The notes below the pieces were generated by a model. The model saw only the letters and a program-made list of their open reading frames with translations. It searched no databases and was not told where the DNA came from. Position numbers and translations under genes: made by a program. A stretch of 64,000 bases of DNA, taken from assembly GCA_003153475.1 (NCBI GenBank), contig PLYT01000016.1, forward strand, positions 20,872 through 84,871, read 5' to 3'. Shown here one piece after another: positions 8,240 through 17,394 of the stretch. The stretch comes from Betaproteobacteria bacterium (GTDB lineage Bacteria; Pseudomonadota; Gammaproteobacteria; Burkholderiales; Casimicrobiaceae). Within the stretch, counting starts at the first letter, position 1. Every line of letters starts with the position of its first letter.

Positions 8240-8601
8240 TTATCAATTTCTACGACCATGCCAGATTGCTGCCATGAACCGCAAAGAGACACTCGCCTTA
8301 GCTGGAAGCAGTCGGATTGCCGCGTCCGGATCGCTGACGACCGAAAGGAACGCAAAAGCCTCCCAAGGGCAGTTTGTTGCGCTACAGCAACAAGAATCTG
8401 CTTATTCGCATCGCTCCCTTGCGCACCGATCCGGTAGCGTGCAGCATCTGTTCGCAACCGTACATTTCCAGGCAGTCGGCCGGAAACGAGGGTTTGCCGA
8501 ATATTTCCATTGCCGCATCGCGCCCGTACCAAGGTATGAACTGACAGCGCCCGCAGGAAAGAGCGCCATTCATTAGCAGTAGCTGGTTGAGGGAGAAGAA
8601 T

Positions 8602-9573
8602 ATGCTGCCCGTCCAAAAATTCGCCGCCTTGGGTGCGTTCATCGGCCTTTTCCTCGCAGGCTCGGTCGCGGCGGCGGATAACCCGCCAGCGGATACCGCG
8701 GCGCAAAAAGCGCTGGCCAAGGACGCCGTTTGCACCACCTGCCACAACGAAAGCTGGCGCGTACCGATTCTGTCGCTCTACCAGACGAAGCACGGCAACC
8801 GAGCGGATCCCAAGGCTCCAAACTGCCAGTCGTGCCACGGCCAAAGCACCGGCCACCAGCAAGATCCTGCGGGCGTGCATCCGGAAGTTGTTTTCGGCGT
8901 TAAATCCAAGAACGTATCGTCGGCCGAGGACCGGAATGGAACCTGCCTGGGCTGTCACAAGACCGGCCTTCGCATGCACTGGTCCGGCAGCGAGCACGAG
9001 AGTCGGGATGTGTCCTGCAGCAATTGCCATACGGTGCACATTGCGAACGACCCGGTTCTGTCCAAGGCGACCCAACCCGAGGTCTGTTACGCCTGCCACA
9101 AGACACAGCGCGCGCAAACGCACCGGATCTCGACCCACCCGATCTTGGCCGGCAAGATGGCGTGCTCGGACTGCCACAACCCACACGGCTCGACGGGGCC
9201 GAAGTTGCTGGTCAAGAACTCGGTCAACGAGACCTGCTACACCTGTCACGCGGAAAAGCGCGGCCCCTTCCTGTGGGAACACAGCCCGGTCGTCGACGAC
9301 TGCACGAACTGCCATACGCCGCACGGCTCGACCAACGCGCCACTGCTCAAGGCGCGCGTGCCGTGGCTATGCCAGGAATGCCACAGCGGCGACCATGGTG
9401 CGGCGATAAACAGCGGAGCGAATCTGCTGAACGGCAACGCGACGACGATCAACGGCATGCTGCCGCCGGCGAATCAGAGCCCGCGCACGCAGACGAACGC
9501 GCGTGCCTGCCTCAACTGTCACGTGCTGATCCACGGGTCGAACCATCCGGCGGGCGCGAAATTCCAGCGGTAG
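8602..9573 (+). CDS. mtrA: DmsE/MtrA-family decaheme c-type cytochrome
   Basis: This 323-residue periplasmic cytochrome has a signal peptide (MLPVQKFAALGAFIGLF, cleaved near AAA-D) and exactly ten CXXCH motifs: CTTCH, CQSCH, CLGCH, CSNCH, CYACH, CSDCH, CYTCH, CTNCH, CQECH and CLNCH. MtrA, MtoA, PioA and DmsE are of this size and heme number and sit inside a porin partner to carry electrons through the outer membrane. The ATG at 8602 follows GGGAG at good spacing; a TTG at 8587 is less likely. The MtrB-like porin gene follows 24 bases later. Sequence alone does not tell iron oxidation from iron or mineral reduction. Confidence 0.92.
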   Translation: MLPVQKFAALGAFIGLFLAGSVAAADNPPADTAAQKALAKDAVCTTCHNESWRVPILSLYQTKHGNRADPKAPNCQSCHGQSTGHQQDPAGVHPEVVFGVKSKNVSSAEDRNGTCLGCHKTGLRMHWSGSEHESRDVSCSNCHTVHIANDPVLSKATQPEVCYACHKTQRAQTHRISTHPILAGKMACSDCHNPHGSTGPKLLVKNSVNETCYTCHAEKRGPFLWEHSPVVDDCTNCHTPHGSTNAPLLKARVPWLCQECHSGDHGAAINSGANLLNGNATTINGMLPPANQSPRTQTNARACLNCHVLIHGSNHPAGAKFQR

Positions 9574-9597
9574 CGATAGCGAATCGGGGAGCATGAC

Positions 9598-12270
9598 ATG
9601 AAGACCAAGAACGACAGTTTTGCGGTCCGGGCGTTGGTCGTCGCGGTGCGAGCAGGGCTGATCGCCCTGGCGGCGATGTCGGCAGCCCAGGCAGCCGAGA
9701 GCGACGATGCCGCGCGTCAGCTGACGCAGCCGACCAGCGTCGTCGAAGTGGGCGCCGGGTATGTCAGCCAGGATTCGTTCAAGTTCGGCGAGTACAACGG
9801 CCTGTTCAAACAAGGTTTGTACGGCATCTTCAACTTCGATGTGCGCGGCGGTGGAAGCTACGATAGCGGCGACGCGACGCGGTGGCGTGCGACCGGCACC
9901 GATCTCGGGCTGGACACGCGTGACGTATCCGCCGAGTACGAACAGCAAGGCAAATTCCGGGTCAACTTCGACTACGACGAGTTGCGGCGAAACCGCTCCG
10001 ACACCTATCAGACGCCTTATCTGGGGGCGGGCTCCGATACGCTGACGCTGCCTTCCAATTGGCTCAAGCCTATCGTCCCGCAGGTCAGCGGCACGGCCAT
10101 CAATTTCCGCGCGCTGTCGCCGACGACCGGCCTCGCCTCGGCGATCGTCGGGGGCGTCGTAACGCGGCCGACCGCCGCCCAGCAGACGACGGTCAACAAC
10201 ATCATTGCCGCCGACCTTCCGGACTTCAACAACGTCGATCTCGATACCATCCGCAAGACCATCAAGGGTGGATTCAGCTACAGCATCGATTCGCGCTGGG
10301 AGTTCAAGGCCAGCGCACAGCACGAGAAAAAGGAAGGGCTGAAACCGATGGGCGCGGTGAGCTCGCAGGTCAGCGAATACGCCACCATCCTCGTCGACCC
10401 GATCGATCAGACCACCGATCAATACAACGCAAGCCTGACCTACACCGGAGAGAATTCCTTCATGCAGGTCGCGTACTACGGGTCGGTATTCAAGAACGAT
10501 ATTTCCTCGCTGACGTGGCAGGATGCAAACGACCCGACCAAGACGGCGACGTTGAGCAGCGCGCCGAGCAATAGTTTCCACCAGATCCTTCTGACGGGCG
10601 GCTACAATTTTTCGCCAACCACCAAGCTGGTCGTGAACGGATCCTACGGGCGCAACACCCAGAACGAAGCTTTTGTCACCAACGGACAGAACAACCAGTT
10701 CCCGCTGGGTCTGCCCGCGTCATCGCTCGACGGGCTGGTCGTAACGACGGCGTTCAACGCCAAGCTCACCGCCAAGCCGATCAAGGATCTCAGCCTGGTC
10801 GCCGGCTACAAGTACGACGACCGCGACAACCGCACCCCGGTGAACACGTATTTCTTCCAGGATGCGAACGAAACGAAGGCCGCATCGGCTTCCGCCTTCA
10901 ACGCTGCGCTCGGCCTGCCGGCTAACACCCTGGGCAGCAACATCGACATCTATGCCAATCGGCCTTACAGCAAGAAGGTCAACCAGTTCGACGTCGACGC
11001 CGATTACGCCGTGGCCAAGGGGCAGAGGCTCCAGGGCGGCTACGAATACCAGCAGATCGATCGCGAATGCAACGGTTCGTGGATCAATTGCGCCGATGCG
11101 CCGAGGACCCGCGAAAGCACGCTCAGGGCCGAATGGCGCGCCAACGTGGTCGAGAACCTCAGCGGAAGGGTTGCGTATGCGTATTCCGAGCGGCGGGTCA
11201 ACTACGACGAGAATGCGTTCCTGTCGCTGGTTCCGATGGCCAACGTCGTGCCCGCGGGCGGGGCGACAGTCAGTGCCTACCAGTATCTGCTGCAGACTGG
11301 ATTGACCGGCTTCGGGCCCGTCGCCGGCTTTCCCTCCTCACCACTCAGCGGCAACGCGGCGATCTTCTCTCCCAGCAATAACATGCTGCCGCAGGCGCTC
11401 TACGCCAGCCGCAACAACATCAACGAAGAGGTCGGCATGAGGCGGTTCAACATGGCCGACCGAAATCGCAACAAGGTGCGCGGGTCGGTCAACTGGGATG
11501 CGAGCGACAACGTCTCGTTGCAGGGCAGTTTGGACTATAACAAGGACGATTACAACAATTCGATCTACGGCCTGAAGAATGCAGAGAGCTTAGCCTTGAA
11601 CCTCGAGGGCAATTACTCCATCACCAGCGACTTTGCCGCCCAGGCGTTTTACTCGCACGAAGACTTTCAGTCGCAGGGTGCGGGCATTTCGTACGGGTCC
11701 AACAGCAACACCGCTTTTGTCGGTCAGGCCGGCAACACGATCGTGTCCGGCGGTTGCTTTTCGAGCGTGCTGGACAAGAACTCCAACGCCAAGATCGATC
11801 CGTGTCTGAACTGGTCGACCGACATGCGCGACAAGGTCGATACCTTGGGAGCCGGCTTCAAGTACAAGAACCTGATGGGAGGCAGACTGGATGTGACGGG
11901 TGATCTGGTCTACACCTACGCGCGCACCGATGTCGGCGTCGCGGGCGGGTCCTATGCCAACAACCCATTCGCCCTGGCGTCGCCGGCGCCGGCGCTGGCG
12001 CCCGGAGTACCGGCGGTGTTCTTCATCCCCGCCGCCAATATGCCCACGGCGACAACCAAGACGATCGATTTGCGACTCGGTGGCCAGTATGCGATCGACA
12101 GAGTGTCGTCGGTTCGGGTGCTCTACTGGTATCAGCACCTGCGGTCCAATGATTACGTCTACGACGGCATGCAATTCGGAACGCTGACCAACGTGATCCC
12201 CACCAATGAACAGCCGTTCAACTACAACGTGCACGTCATCGGGGTCAGCTACATCTATAGCTGGCGGTAA
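9598..12270 (+). CDS. mtrB: MtrB/PioB-family decaheme-associated outer membrane porin
   Basis: This 890-residue protein starts with a signal peptide (cleavage near AQA-AES) and is rich in alternating aromatic and polar residues, as in a large beta-barrel. The first mature segment VEVGAGYVSQDSFKFGEYNGL is typical of the MtrB/PioB family. The protein ends YIYSWR, an aromatic-rich end as in barrel proteins. It is longer than Shewanella MtrB (around 700 residues). No CXXC is seen near the N-terminus, unlike Shewanella MtrB. Start ATG 9598 follows GGGGAG. It should form the sheath for the decaheme protein encoded just upstream. Confidence 0.92.
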   Translation: MKTKNDSFAVRALVVAVRAGLIALAAMSAAQAAESDDAARQLTQPTSVVEVGAGYVSQDSFKFGEYNGLFKQGLYGIFNFDVRGGGSYDSGDATRWRATGTDLGLDTRDVSAEYEQQGKFRVNFDYDELRRNRSDTYQTPYLGAGSDTLTLPSNWLKPIVPQVSGTAINFRALSPTTGLASAIVGGVVTRPTAAQQTTVNNIIAADLPDFNNVDLDTIRKTIKGGFSYSIDSRWEFKASAQHEKKEGLKPMGAVSSQVSEYATILVDPIDQTTDQYNASLTYTGENSFMQVAYYGSVFKNDISSLTWQDANDPTKTATLSSAPSNSFHQILLTGGYNFSPTTKLVVNGSYGRNTQNEAFVTNGQNNQFPLGLPASSLDGLVVTTAFNAKLTAKPIKDLSLVAGYKYDDRDNRTPVNTYFFQDANETKAASASAFNAALGLPANTLGSNIDIYANRPYSKKVNQFDVDADYAVAKGQRLQGGYEYQQIDRECNGSWINCADAPRTRESTLRAEWRANVVENLSGRVAYAYSERRVNYDENAFLSLVPMANVVPAGGATVSAYQYLLQTGLTGFGPVAGFPSSPLSGNAAIFSPSNNMLPQALYASRNNINEEVGMRRFNMADRNRNKVRGSVNWDASDNVSLQGSLDYNKDDYNNSIYGLKNAESLALNLEGNYSITSDFAAQAFYSHEDFQSQGAGISYGSNSNTAFVGQAGNTIVSGGCFSSVLDKNSNAKIDPCLNWSTDMRDKVDTLGAGFKYKNLMGGRLDVTGDLVYTYARTDVGVAGGSYANNPFALASPAPALAPGVPAVFFIPAANMPTATTKTIDLRLGGQYAIDRVSSVRVLYWYQHLRSNDYVYDGMQFGTLTNVIPTNEQPFNYNVHVIGVSYIYSWR

Positions 12271-12295
12271 GACAGCATCCAGGGTCAGGGGGGGC

Positions 12296-12327
12296 GCGGG
12301 GGCGAGAGTTCGCCCCCGCTTCTTTTT
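12296..12327 (+). terminator. Rho-independent terminator after the porin gene
   Basis: A perfect 10-bp stem (GCGGGGGCGA, 12296-12305, with its complement at 12310-12319) encloses a 4-base GAGT loop and is followed by TTCTTTTT. It separates the MtrAB pair from the downstream cytochrome operon. Confidence 0.9.
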
Positions 12328-12367
12328 GTCGAAGACTCGTGCAACGACCGCTTCCCGACTCTCGCAG

Positions 12368-12381
12368 TTGATCTGCGTCAA
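12368..12381. promoter_or_regulatory. FNR/ANR-like box before the hexaheme-NrfCD operon
   Basis: TTGATCTGCGTCAA matches nine of ten FNR positions. It sits between the porin terminator and the hexaheme gene, about 130 bases before its start, so the second operon probably has its own anaerobic promoter. Confidence 0.72.
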
Positions 12382-12503
12382 CGCGTCGCACGTTCAATCC
12401 GGGCAAAGTATGCCCAACGATGCAACGGAGTCGAAGCATCATGCGAATGCTTCCCTGAAGGCAGTCGGCGAGAGCGCGCCCGGGCCACTGGCAAGACCAA
12501 CTC

Positions 12504-13538
12504 ATGCCCAAGCATATCAGCCGGCTCATCATCCTCCTGGTGACCTTCGGCGCAGCGGCATATGCAGCCAAGGTTTTTTTCACTGCAGATTCGTTCTACG
12601 CCTACGGTCACTACCGGGGTAAATCCGTTGCGGAAATCGCCTCCGACAAGCCGAAGTACAAGGGCTCGGAATATTGTCAGTCGTGTCACGCCGAGCGCTA
12701 CGCAGAGTGGTCCAAAGGCGTGCATCACAGCGTCGAGATCGGCAAGGTCGTCCAATGCGAAGTCTGTCATCAAGCCGCCGGAGGCAGGGACGCAGGTGGC
12801 ATGTTCCAGCATGTAGCTACCGGTATTGACCATCCCGCCAGCGGCAAGCTACCGGTGCCGACCGACAGCCTGAAACTGTGCCCGCTTTGCCATGAAAAGA
12901 TGCCGGGCCGGCCCGCGGAGCAGCGTCAGATCGTTATCGCGACACATGCGGGAACGCAGCAGTGCACTGCCTGCCATAACCCGCACTCGCCCAGGATGAT
13001 CGTCGTCGCCGGTGCGGCCGCGGGGCAAGCGGAAACCGGCGCAATGGGAAAAGCGGCAATCTGCGCTGGTTGTCACGGTGGCGAGGGCGTCAGCGTCAAC
13101 CCGGTGTGGCCGAACCTTGCCGGACAGCACAGCGCGTATCTGGTCGACGCCCTCAAAGCGTACCGGACCGGCGCGCGACAGAGCGCCATGATGTCCGCAA
13201 CCGCCGCGGGCTTGAGCGACGCCGACATCCAGAGCCTGTCCGATCATTACGCCGCCATGAAGCTCAAGGTCGCCGCCTCCGCTGCCGGGTCAGCGAGCGC
13301 GGCTGCCGGCAAGGCGAAGGCCGACACTTGCGCAACTTGCCATGGCGCGGAAGGCGTCAGCGGCAATCCGGCATGGCCGAGTCTCGCCGGACAGCAAAAG
13401 GACTACCTGGTCGGCGCGCTGAAGGCCTATCAGGAAGGCGTCCGGAAAAACGAGATCATGGCCGGGATGGCAAAAGGCTTGAGTGACGCCGACATCGATG
13501 CGCTGGCGACGTATTACTCGAGCGCGACCGTCCATTGA
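12504..13538 (+). CDS. Membrane-anchored hexaheme cytochrome c (four-heme domain fused to two class I domains)
   Basis: This 344-residue protein begins with one hydrophobic segment (residues about 7-26) likely to be an uncleaved inner-membrane anchor. Six CXXCH motifs follow. Four (CQSCH, CEVCH, CPLCH, CTACH) lie in a multiheme domain that ends in CHNPHSP. Two (CAGCH, CATCH) lie in tandem c553/c4-like domains, each with a WPxLAGQ and KAYxxGxR pattern and a MxAxAxGLSD segment. It is the first gene after the FNR box and precedes the NrfC/NrfD-like pair. A likely job is moving electrons between the quinone module and periplasmic cytochromes; that is inference. No clear ribosome site is visible before the ATG. 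Confidence 0.82.
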   Translation: MPKHISRLIILLVTFGAAAYAAKVFFTADSFYAYGHYRGKSVAEIASDKPKYKGSEYCQSCHAERYAEWSKGVHHSVEIGKVVQCEVCHQAAGGRDAGGMFQHVATGIDHPASGKLPVPTDSLKLCPLCHEKMPGRPAEQRQIVIATHAGTQQCTACHNPHSPRMIVVAGAAAGQAETGAMGKAAICAGCHGGEGVSVNPVWPNLAGQHSAYLVDALKAYRTGARQSAMMSATAAGLSDADIQSLSDHYAAMKLKVAASAAGSASAAAGKAKADTCATCHGAEGVSGNPAWPSLAGQQKDYLVGALKAYQEGVRKNEIMAGMAKGLSDADIDALATYYSSATVH

Positions 13539-13576
13539 GGCCGAGCCTGTAGCAACCGGCCGGGAGCTCGCCACAA

Positions 13577-14410
13577 ATGAAAAAACGAACTTATCAGCGT
13601 AAGGAAACACGCCGCGAGTTTCTGCGCTTCTTCGGGAGCGCCGTCGCGTGCGCAGGAGCCGCCATGGCGGTCAAGGCAGTGGTGCCCGAGGCTCACGCGG
13701 CGACGGGCCCGACCCCGCCTCCCGCCATACCGGGTTACGACTGGACGCAACACCGGTGGGGATTCGGCGTCGACGCCACCAAGTGCATCGGATGCCTTCG
13801 TTGCGTCGAAGCGTGCAAGCGCGAGAACGATGTCGCCGCGGACGCGCATCATTTCAGGACGTGGGTGGAGCGGTACGTCTACCTCGAGGGTGAAGACAAG
13901 CCGCGCATCGACAGCCATCACGACCCGGTGAACATCGAAGCCTCGGGATCGGAAGGAGAATACCGCTTCGCCAATCGGTACAAGGATGCGAAGGTGGAAA
14001 AGGCCTTCTTCGTGCCCAAGCTGTGCAACCACTGCACCCATCCAGCCTGTGTCCAGGTGTGTCCCACCGGTGCAACCTACAAGACCGAAGATGGCGTAGT
14101 GCTCATCGATCACAACTACTGCATAGGTTGCCAGTATTGCGTGCAGGCTTGTCCTTACGGCGCGCGTTTCTTCAACGAGCGCAAGCAAGTTACCGATAAA
14201 TGCACCTGGTGCTATCACCGGATCACCAAAGGCCTGCAGCCCGCCTGCGTCGAGGTTTGTCCGGTCGGCGCGCGCATTTTCGGAGATCTCAAAGACAAGC
14301 AGAGTCCGATCAGCCAATTCATCCGCAACAACCGGACCTACGTCCTCAGACCCGAATCCGGCAATGCTCCGAACGTCTACTACGTCGGCATCGACAAAGA
14401 CGTCGTCTGA
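13577..14410 (+). CDS. nrfC: Tat-exported NrfC/DmsB-like ferredoxin subunit (four 4Fe-4S clusters)
   Basis: This 277-residue protein has a twin-arginine signal (TRREFLRFFG) and four cysteine groups: CIGCLRCVEACKREN, CNHCTHPACVQVCP, CIGCQYCVQACP and CTWCYHR with CVEVCP. This is the layout of the electron-transfer subunits NrfC, DmsB and PhsB, which pair with an NrfD/PsrC-type membrane protein. GGGAG lies 10 bases before the ATG. Its stop overlaps the nrfD-like start by one base. No molybdopterin catalytic subunit accompanies it, so electrons probably go to or come from the neighbouring cytochromes. Confidence 0.9.
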   Translation: MKKRTYQRKETRREFLRFFGSAVACAGAAMAVKAVVPEAHAATGPTPPPAIPGYDWTQHRWGFGVDATKCIGCLRCVEACKRENDVAADAHHFRTWVERYVYLEGEDKPRIDSHHDPVNIEASGSEGEYRFANRYKDAKVEKAFFVPKLCNHCTHPACVQVCPTGATYKTEDGVVLIDHNYCIGCQYCVQACPYGARFFNERKQVTDKCTWCYHRITKGLQPACVEVCPVGARIFGDLKDKQSPISQFIRNNRTYVLRPESGNAPNVYYVGIDKDVV

Positions 14411-15588
14411 TGAATACACTTTTTGAAGCGATGCCGTTCACTGGCTACGTCTATCCCAACGAGACGGTCCTTGCCTGGACGGTGCTGATCGTCGTCTACC
14501 CTTACCTTACCGGGCTGGTCGCCGGCGCATTCACGGTATCGAGCCTCTACCAGGTGTTCGGCATGCAGCGATTCAAGCCGGTCGCGCACCTGGCCTTGCT
14601 CACCTCGCTTTGCTGCATGCTGGTCGTCCCGACGCCGCTGCTGCTGCATCTCGGGCATCCGGAGCGCGCGTTGAACGCGGTCATCACGCCCCACACGACG
14701 TCCGCATTTGCGATTTTCGGCTATGCGGCGGGGTTTTACGCCATCCTCCTGATACTGGAAAACTGGTTCGTCTTCCGACCGCACATCGTGCAGCAGGCGC
14801 AACGAAAGAAGGGGCCGCTCGGGTGGTTCTATCGGGTATTGTCGCTCGGATCCTACGATCTGTCCGAAAAGGCGATGCGGTACGACCGGAAGTGGATCTT
14901 TGCGCTGGCCGTCATCGGCATACCTGCGGCGCACGGGCTGCACGGCTATGTGGGATTTGTCTTCGGTTCGCTCAAGTCGCGTGAATGGTGGTCGTCCGAT
15001 CTCATGCCTGCGGTCTTTCTTTTCTCGGCGATAATTTCCGGCACCGCGCTGTTGATCGTGCTCTACGTCGTCTCATGCCGGCTGCGCAAGGTCCCCGTGG
15101 ATCTACCCTGCCTGAAGGGCATGGCGTACACGCTCTGGGGCTTCATGATGTTCACCCTGCTGCTGGAAGGCGTCGAATTCGCGAGTCTCGTCTATAGGGG
15201 ACGAGAGGGGATCGAAATGATCATGGAATACGTGAAGGGTCCGCTCATCGTGCCATTCGCCGTATTGCAATTCGGGGTGGGATCGCTGCTGCCGTTGCTG
15301 GTGCTTTCGTTCATGATCTGGCGCGGCATCACCGGCAAGGTGCTGGTCGCAGGCGTTGCGGCGAGCGCCTTTCTGGTATTGTTCGCGGTCCTGATGATGC
15401 GCTGGAACGTGGTCATTGGCGGACAGGAGATCGCGAAGACGGGTAAGGGCCTGCTGGAGTATCATCCGCTTGTTTTCGGCCGCGAGGGTATTTTGGCGGC
15501 GGTTGCGGTGGTGACGGCGCCATTTGTGCTTTTGTCGCTGATGGTCCGGCTTTTCCCTCCATGGGCCCACGACGCGAAAACCGCGTGA
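14410..15588 (+). CDS. nrfD: NrfD/PsrC-family polysulfide reductase-like quinone-interacting membrane subunit
   Basis: This 392-residue protein is an integral membrane protein with many hydrophobic segments, of the NrfD/PsrC family that oxidises or reduces quinones at the membrane. Recognisable stretches are YPNETVLAWTVLIVVYPYLTGLVAGAF near the N-terminus and HLGHPERALNAV in an early loop. The ATG at 14410 overlaps the stop of the Fe-S gene (TGATG), so the two are coupled. In this operon it probably replaces CymA as the quinone entry or exit point for the extracellular electron pathway; that is inferred from context. Confidence 0.9.
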   Translation: MNTLFEAMPFTGYVYPNETVLAWTVLIVVYPYLTGLVAGAFTVSSLYQVFGMQRFKPVAHLALLTSLCCMLVVPTPLLLHLGHPERALNAVITPHTTSAFAIFGYAAGFYAILLILENWFVFRPHIVQQAQRKKGPLGWFYRVLSLGSYDLSEKAMRYDRKWIFALAVIGIPAAHGLHGYVGFVFGSLKSREWWSSDLMPAVFLFSAIISGTALLIVLYVVSCRLRKVPVDLPCLKGMAYTLWGFMMFTLLLEGVEFASLVYRGREGIEMIMEYVKGPLIVPFAVLQFGVGSLLPLLVLSFMIWRGITGKVLVAGVAASAFLVLFAVLMMRWNVVIGGQEIAKTGKGLLEYHPLVFGREGILAAVAVVTAPFVLLSLMVRLFPPWAHDAKTA

Positions 15589-15703
15589 AGGACGCACCCT
15601 TGGTTGAATTGATCGACGGTGCCCGCAATAATCGCGGGTGTCGGCGCGGCCGATCATCGGGTGTGCATGGTGGATGCCCATGGCGACACGGGAGGGAAAG
15701 TCG

Positions 15704-16939
15704 ATGAAGCGAAGTACCCGCGCTTTTTCTGTTGTTGCGTTCACCCTTGCCGCAGCAATTGCGGCGAGCGCGGGATACACCCCATCCGCGGGAGCCCAAG
15801 GCGTCAAGGGCAACGCCGGCGCTGACGACGATCTGCGAGCCGTTTACGCGAACGCCGGCGATGTTGTGGATGGCAAACGCATCGCCGAAGGGACGTGCGC
15901 AGGCTGCCACGGCGTGCTCGGCATCAGCAAGCTCCCGGGCGTGCCTCATCTGGCTGGTCAGCGGCCCGCTTATCTCTATCTCGAGCTCAGGGCCTACCAA
16001 TCCGGCGCTCGTGCCGACAGTGCGATGGGCAACACCGTCAAGCCTCTCAACGACAGCGCGCTGGTCAAGGTGGCCGCATACTATGCGAGCCTCGACCCGC
16101 CGCAACCGTCGGCGGCAAGTGGCAAACAGGCTTCCGCCAAGCCTGACCCGGTTCAGGCCGGAAAGACTGCCGCTTCGGCGTGTGCCGGCTGTCATGGCGA
16201 CGCCGGCATCAGCAAGATCCCCGGCACGCCCAGCCTGGTTGGACTCGATCCGAAATATCTCGTCGCCGCGATGAAGGCGTACAAGAGCGGCCAGCGCAAG
16301 AACGACACGATGAAATCGATGCTGGCCGCGGTCGCCGATGTGGATCTCAGCAACATCGCCCTCTACTACGCGCTCCAAAAACCAGCAAGGGCGCCAACGC
16401 CGGCGGCGGGCGACCAGGCGGCCGGAAAGACTGCCGCTGCGGCTTGTGCGGGTTGCCATGGGGATAAAGGCGTCAGCACGAATCCGTCGATTCCCAGCGT
16501 GGCCGGACAGGATGCCGAGTACCTTGCGTCCGCGCTGCGTGGATATAAAGACGGCTCGCGCGCCGATGAAACGATGACGGGCCTGGCAGCGTCGCTCGAC
16601 GAATCGTCTGCCAAGAACCTTGCAGCCTTTTACGCGAATCTGCCACCTCAGCCCACGAACGTGCGGAAACCTCTGACCACGGCCGAATGGGCGCAGCGGT
16701 GCGACCGCTGCCATGGCGTTTCCGGCAACAGTACCGATCCGCGTTTGCCGACGTTGGCATCCCAGCGCGTCGACTATCTGGACAAAGTCCTGCACGCATA
16801 CCGGACAGGCGAGCGCAAGAGCCCGCAGATGGCGGCAATGTCGGAGGGACTCACGGAAGGAGACGTCGAAAATCTCGCGGACTACTACGCCCACCAGAAG
16901 GCCCGCGCCGTCGTATTCATCCCGCTGCCCGCCAAGTAG
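15704..16939 (+). CDS. Tetraheme cytochrome made of four tandem class I (c4/c553-like) domains
   Basis: This 411-residue exported protein has a signal peptide starting KRSTRAFSVVAFTL. Four repeated domains of about 95 residues each carry one heme site: CAGCH three times and CDRCH in the last. Each domain repeats a PxLAGQ/LxYLxxxLxAYxxGxR pattern and an A-A-Y-Y/F-A end. The ATG at 15704 follows GGAGGG. An upstream in-frame start at 15638 would spoil the signal peptide. It probably acts as a soluble periplasmic electron carrier or wire between the NrfCD module and MtrAB. The repeats suggest growth by domain duplication. Confidence 0.86.
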   Translation: MKRSTRAFSVVAFTLAAAIAASAGYTPSAGAQGVKGNAGADDDLRAVYANAGDVVDGKRIAEGTCAGCHGVLGISKLPGVPHLAGQRPAYLYLELRAYQSGARADSAMGNTVKPLNDSALVKVAAYYASLDPPQPSAASGKQASAKPDPVQAGKTAASACAGCHGDAGISKIPGTPSLVGLDPKYLVAAMKAYKSGQRKNDTMKSMLAAVADVDLSNIALYYALQKPARAPTPAAGDQAAGKTAAAACAGCHGDKGVSTNPSIPSVAGQDAEYLASALRGYKDGSRADETMTGLAASLDESSAKNLAAFYANLPPQPTNVRKPLTTAEWAQRCDRCHGVSGNSTDPRLPTLASQRVDYLDKVLHAYRTGERKSPQMAAMSEGLTEGDVENLADYYAHQKARAVVFIPLPAK

Positions 16940-16985
16940 GCAGGCACTGCCGGGACCGATAACCTGACTTTTAAGGAGTAACGAC

Positions 16986-17297
16986 ATGAAACGCTTGCTG
17001 TTGACTGCGACACTTTGCGGACTGTTCGGCGTATTCGGCGCCGCTCACGCGGCGGGAGACGCACAGGCGGGCAAGGCCAAGGCCGCCACGTGCGCAGGCT
17101 GCCATGGAGCCAATGGCGAGGGTAAGAAGCCCTACCCCGCGCTGGCAGGCAAGAGCGAAAGCGAGATCGTGCAGGCACTGCAGGACTACAAGTCCGGCAA
17201 GCGCGCGAATCCGATCATGAAGTCGTTCGCGACGTCGCTGAGCGATCAGGACATGGCCAACGTGGCTGCGTACTACGCGTCGCTCAAGGCGAAGTGA
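16986..17297 (+). CDS. Monoheme class I cytochrome c553
   Basis: This is a 103-residue small cytochrome with a signal peptide cleaved near AHA-AGD and one CAGCH site. The [10 protein letters not shown] and [11 protein letters not shown] segments are typical of c553; the Met in NPIMK is a likely sixth ligand. A strong AAGGAG precedes the ATG. It is a probable periplasmic shuttle within the same operon. Confidence 0.9.
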   Translation: MKRLLLTATLCGLFGVFGAAHAAGDAQAGKAKAATCAGCHGANGEGKKPYPALAGKSESEIVQALQDYKSGKRANPIMKSFATSLSDQDMANVAAYYASLKAK

Positions 17298-17394
17298 CCG
17301 CCGCGCGGGTCCACGTGCGGAGCCGCACCCACCCTAAACGCGTGAGCTGCGGCTTCGAGCCGCGCGCCAGCGCCCGCGACCAGAGGAACCGACC

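Larger units (their letters stand above)
8107..8601. other. 495-base intergenic and leader region before the decaheme gene
   Basis: This gap holds two FNR-like boxes near its left end and no convincing gene. A 7-bp stem (TTGTTGC/GCAACAA, 8374-8393) is present without a T-run. A 63-codon minus-strand reading (8382-8573) has two CXXC-like pairs but no ribosome site and weak codon bias, so I do not call it. If transcription starts near the boxes, the decaheme mRNA has a leader of more than 300 bases. Confidence 0.5.

Noticed and set aside
8382..8573. 63-codon minus-strand frame with CGRC and MYGC pairs
   Set aside because: No ribosome site, intermediate third-position GC, and no family resemblance; mentioned only as a possibility in the leader.
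8602..12270. Assignment as a DMSO reductase (DmsEF) system
   Set aside because: DmsE-type naming fits the decaheme family, but no DmsA-like molybdopterin subunit is present in the window.
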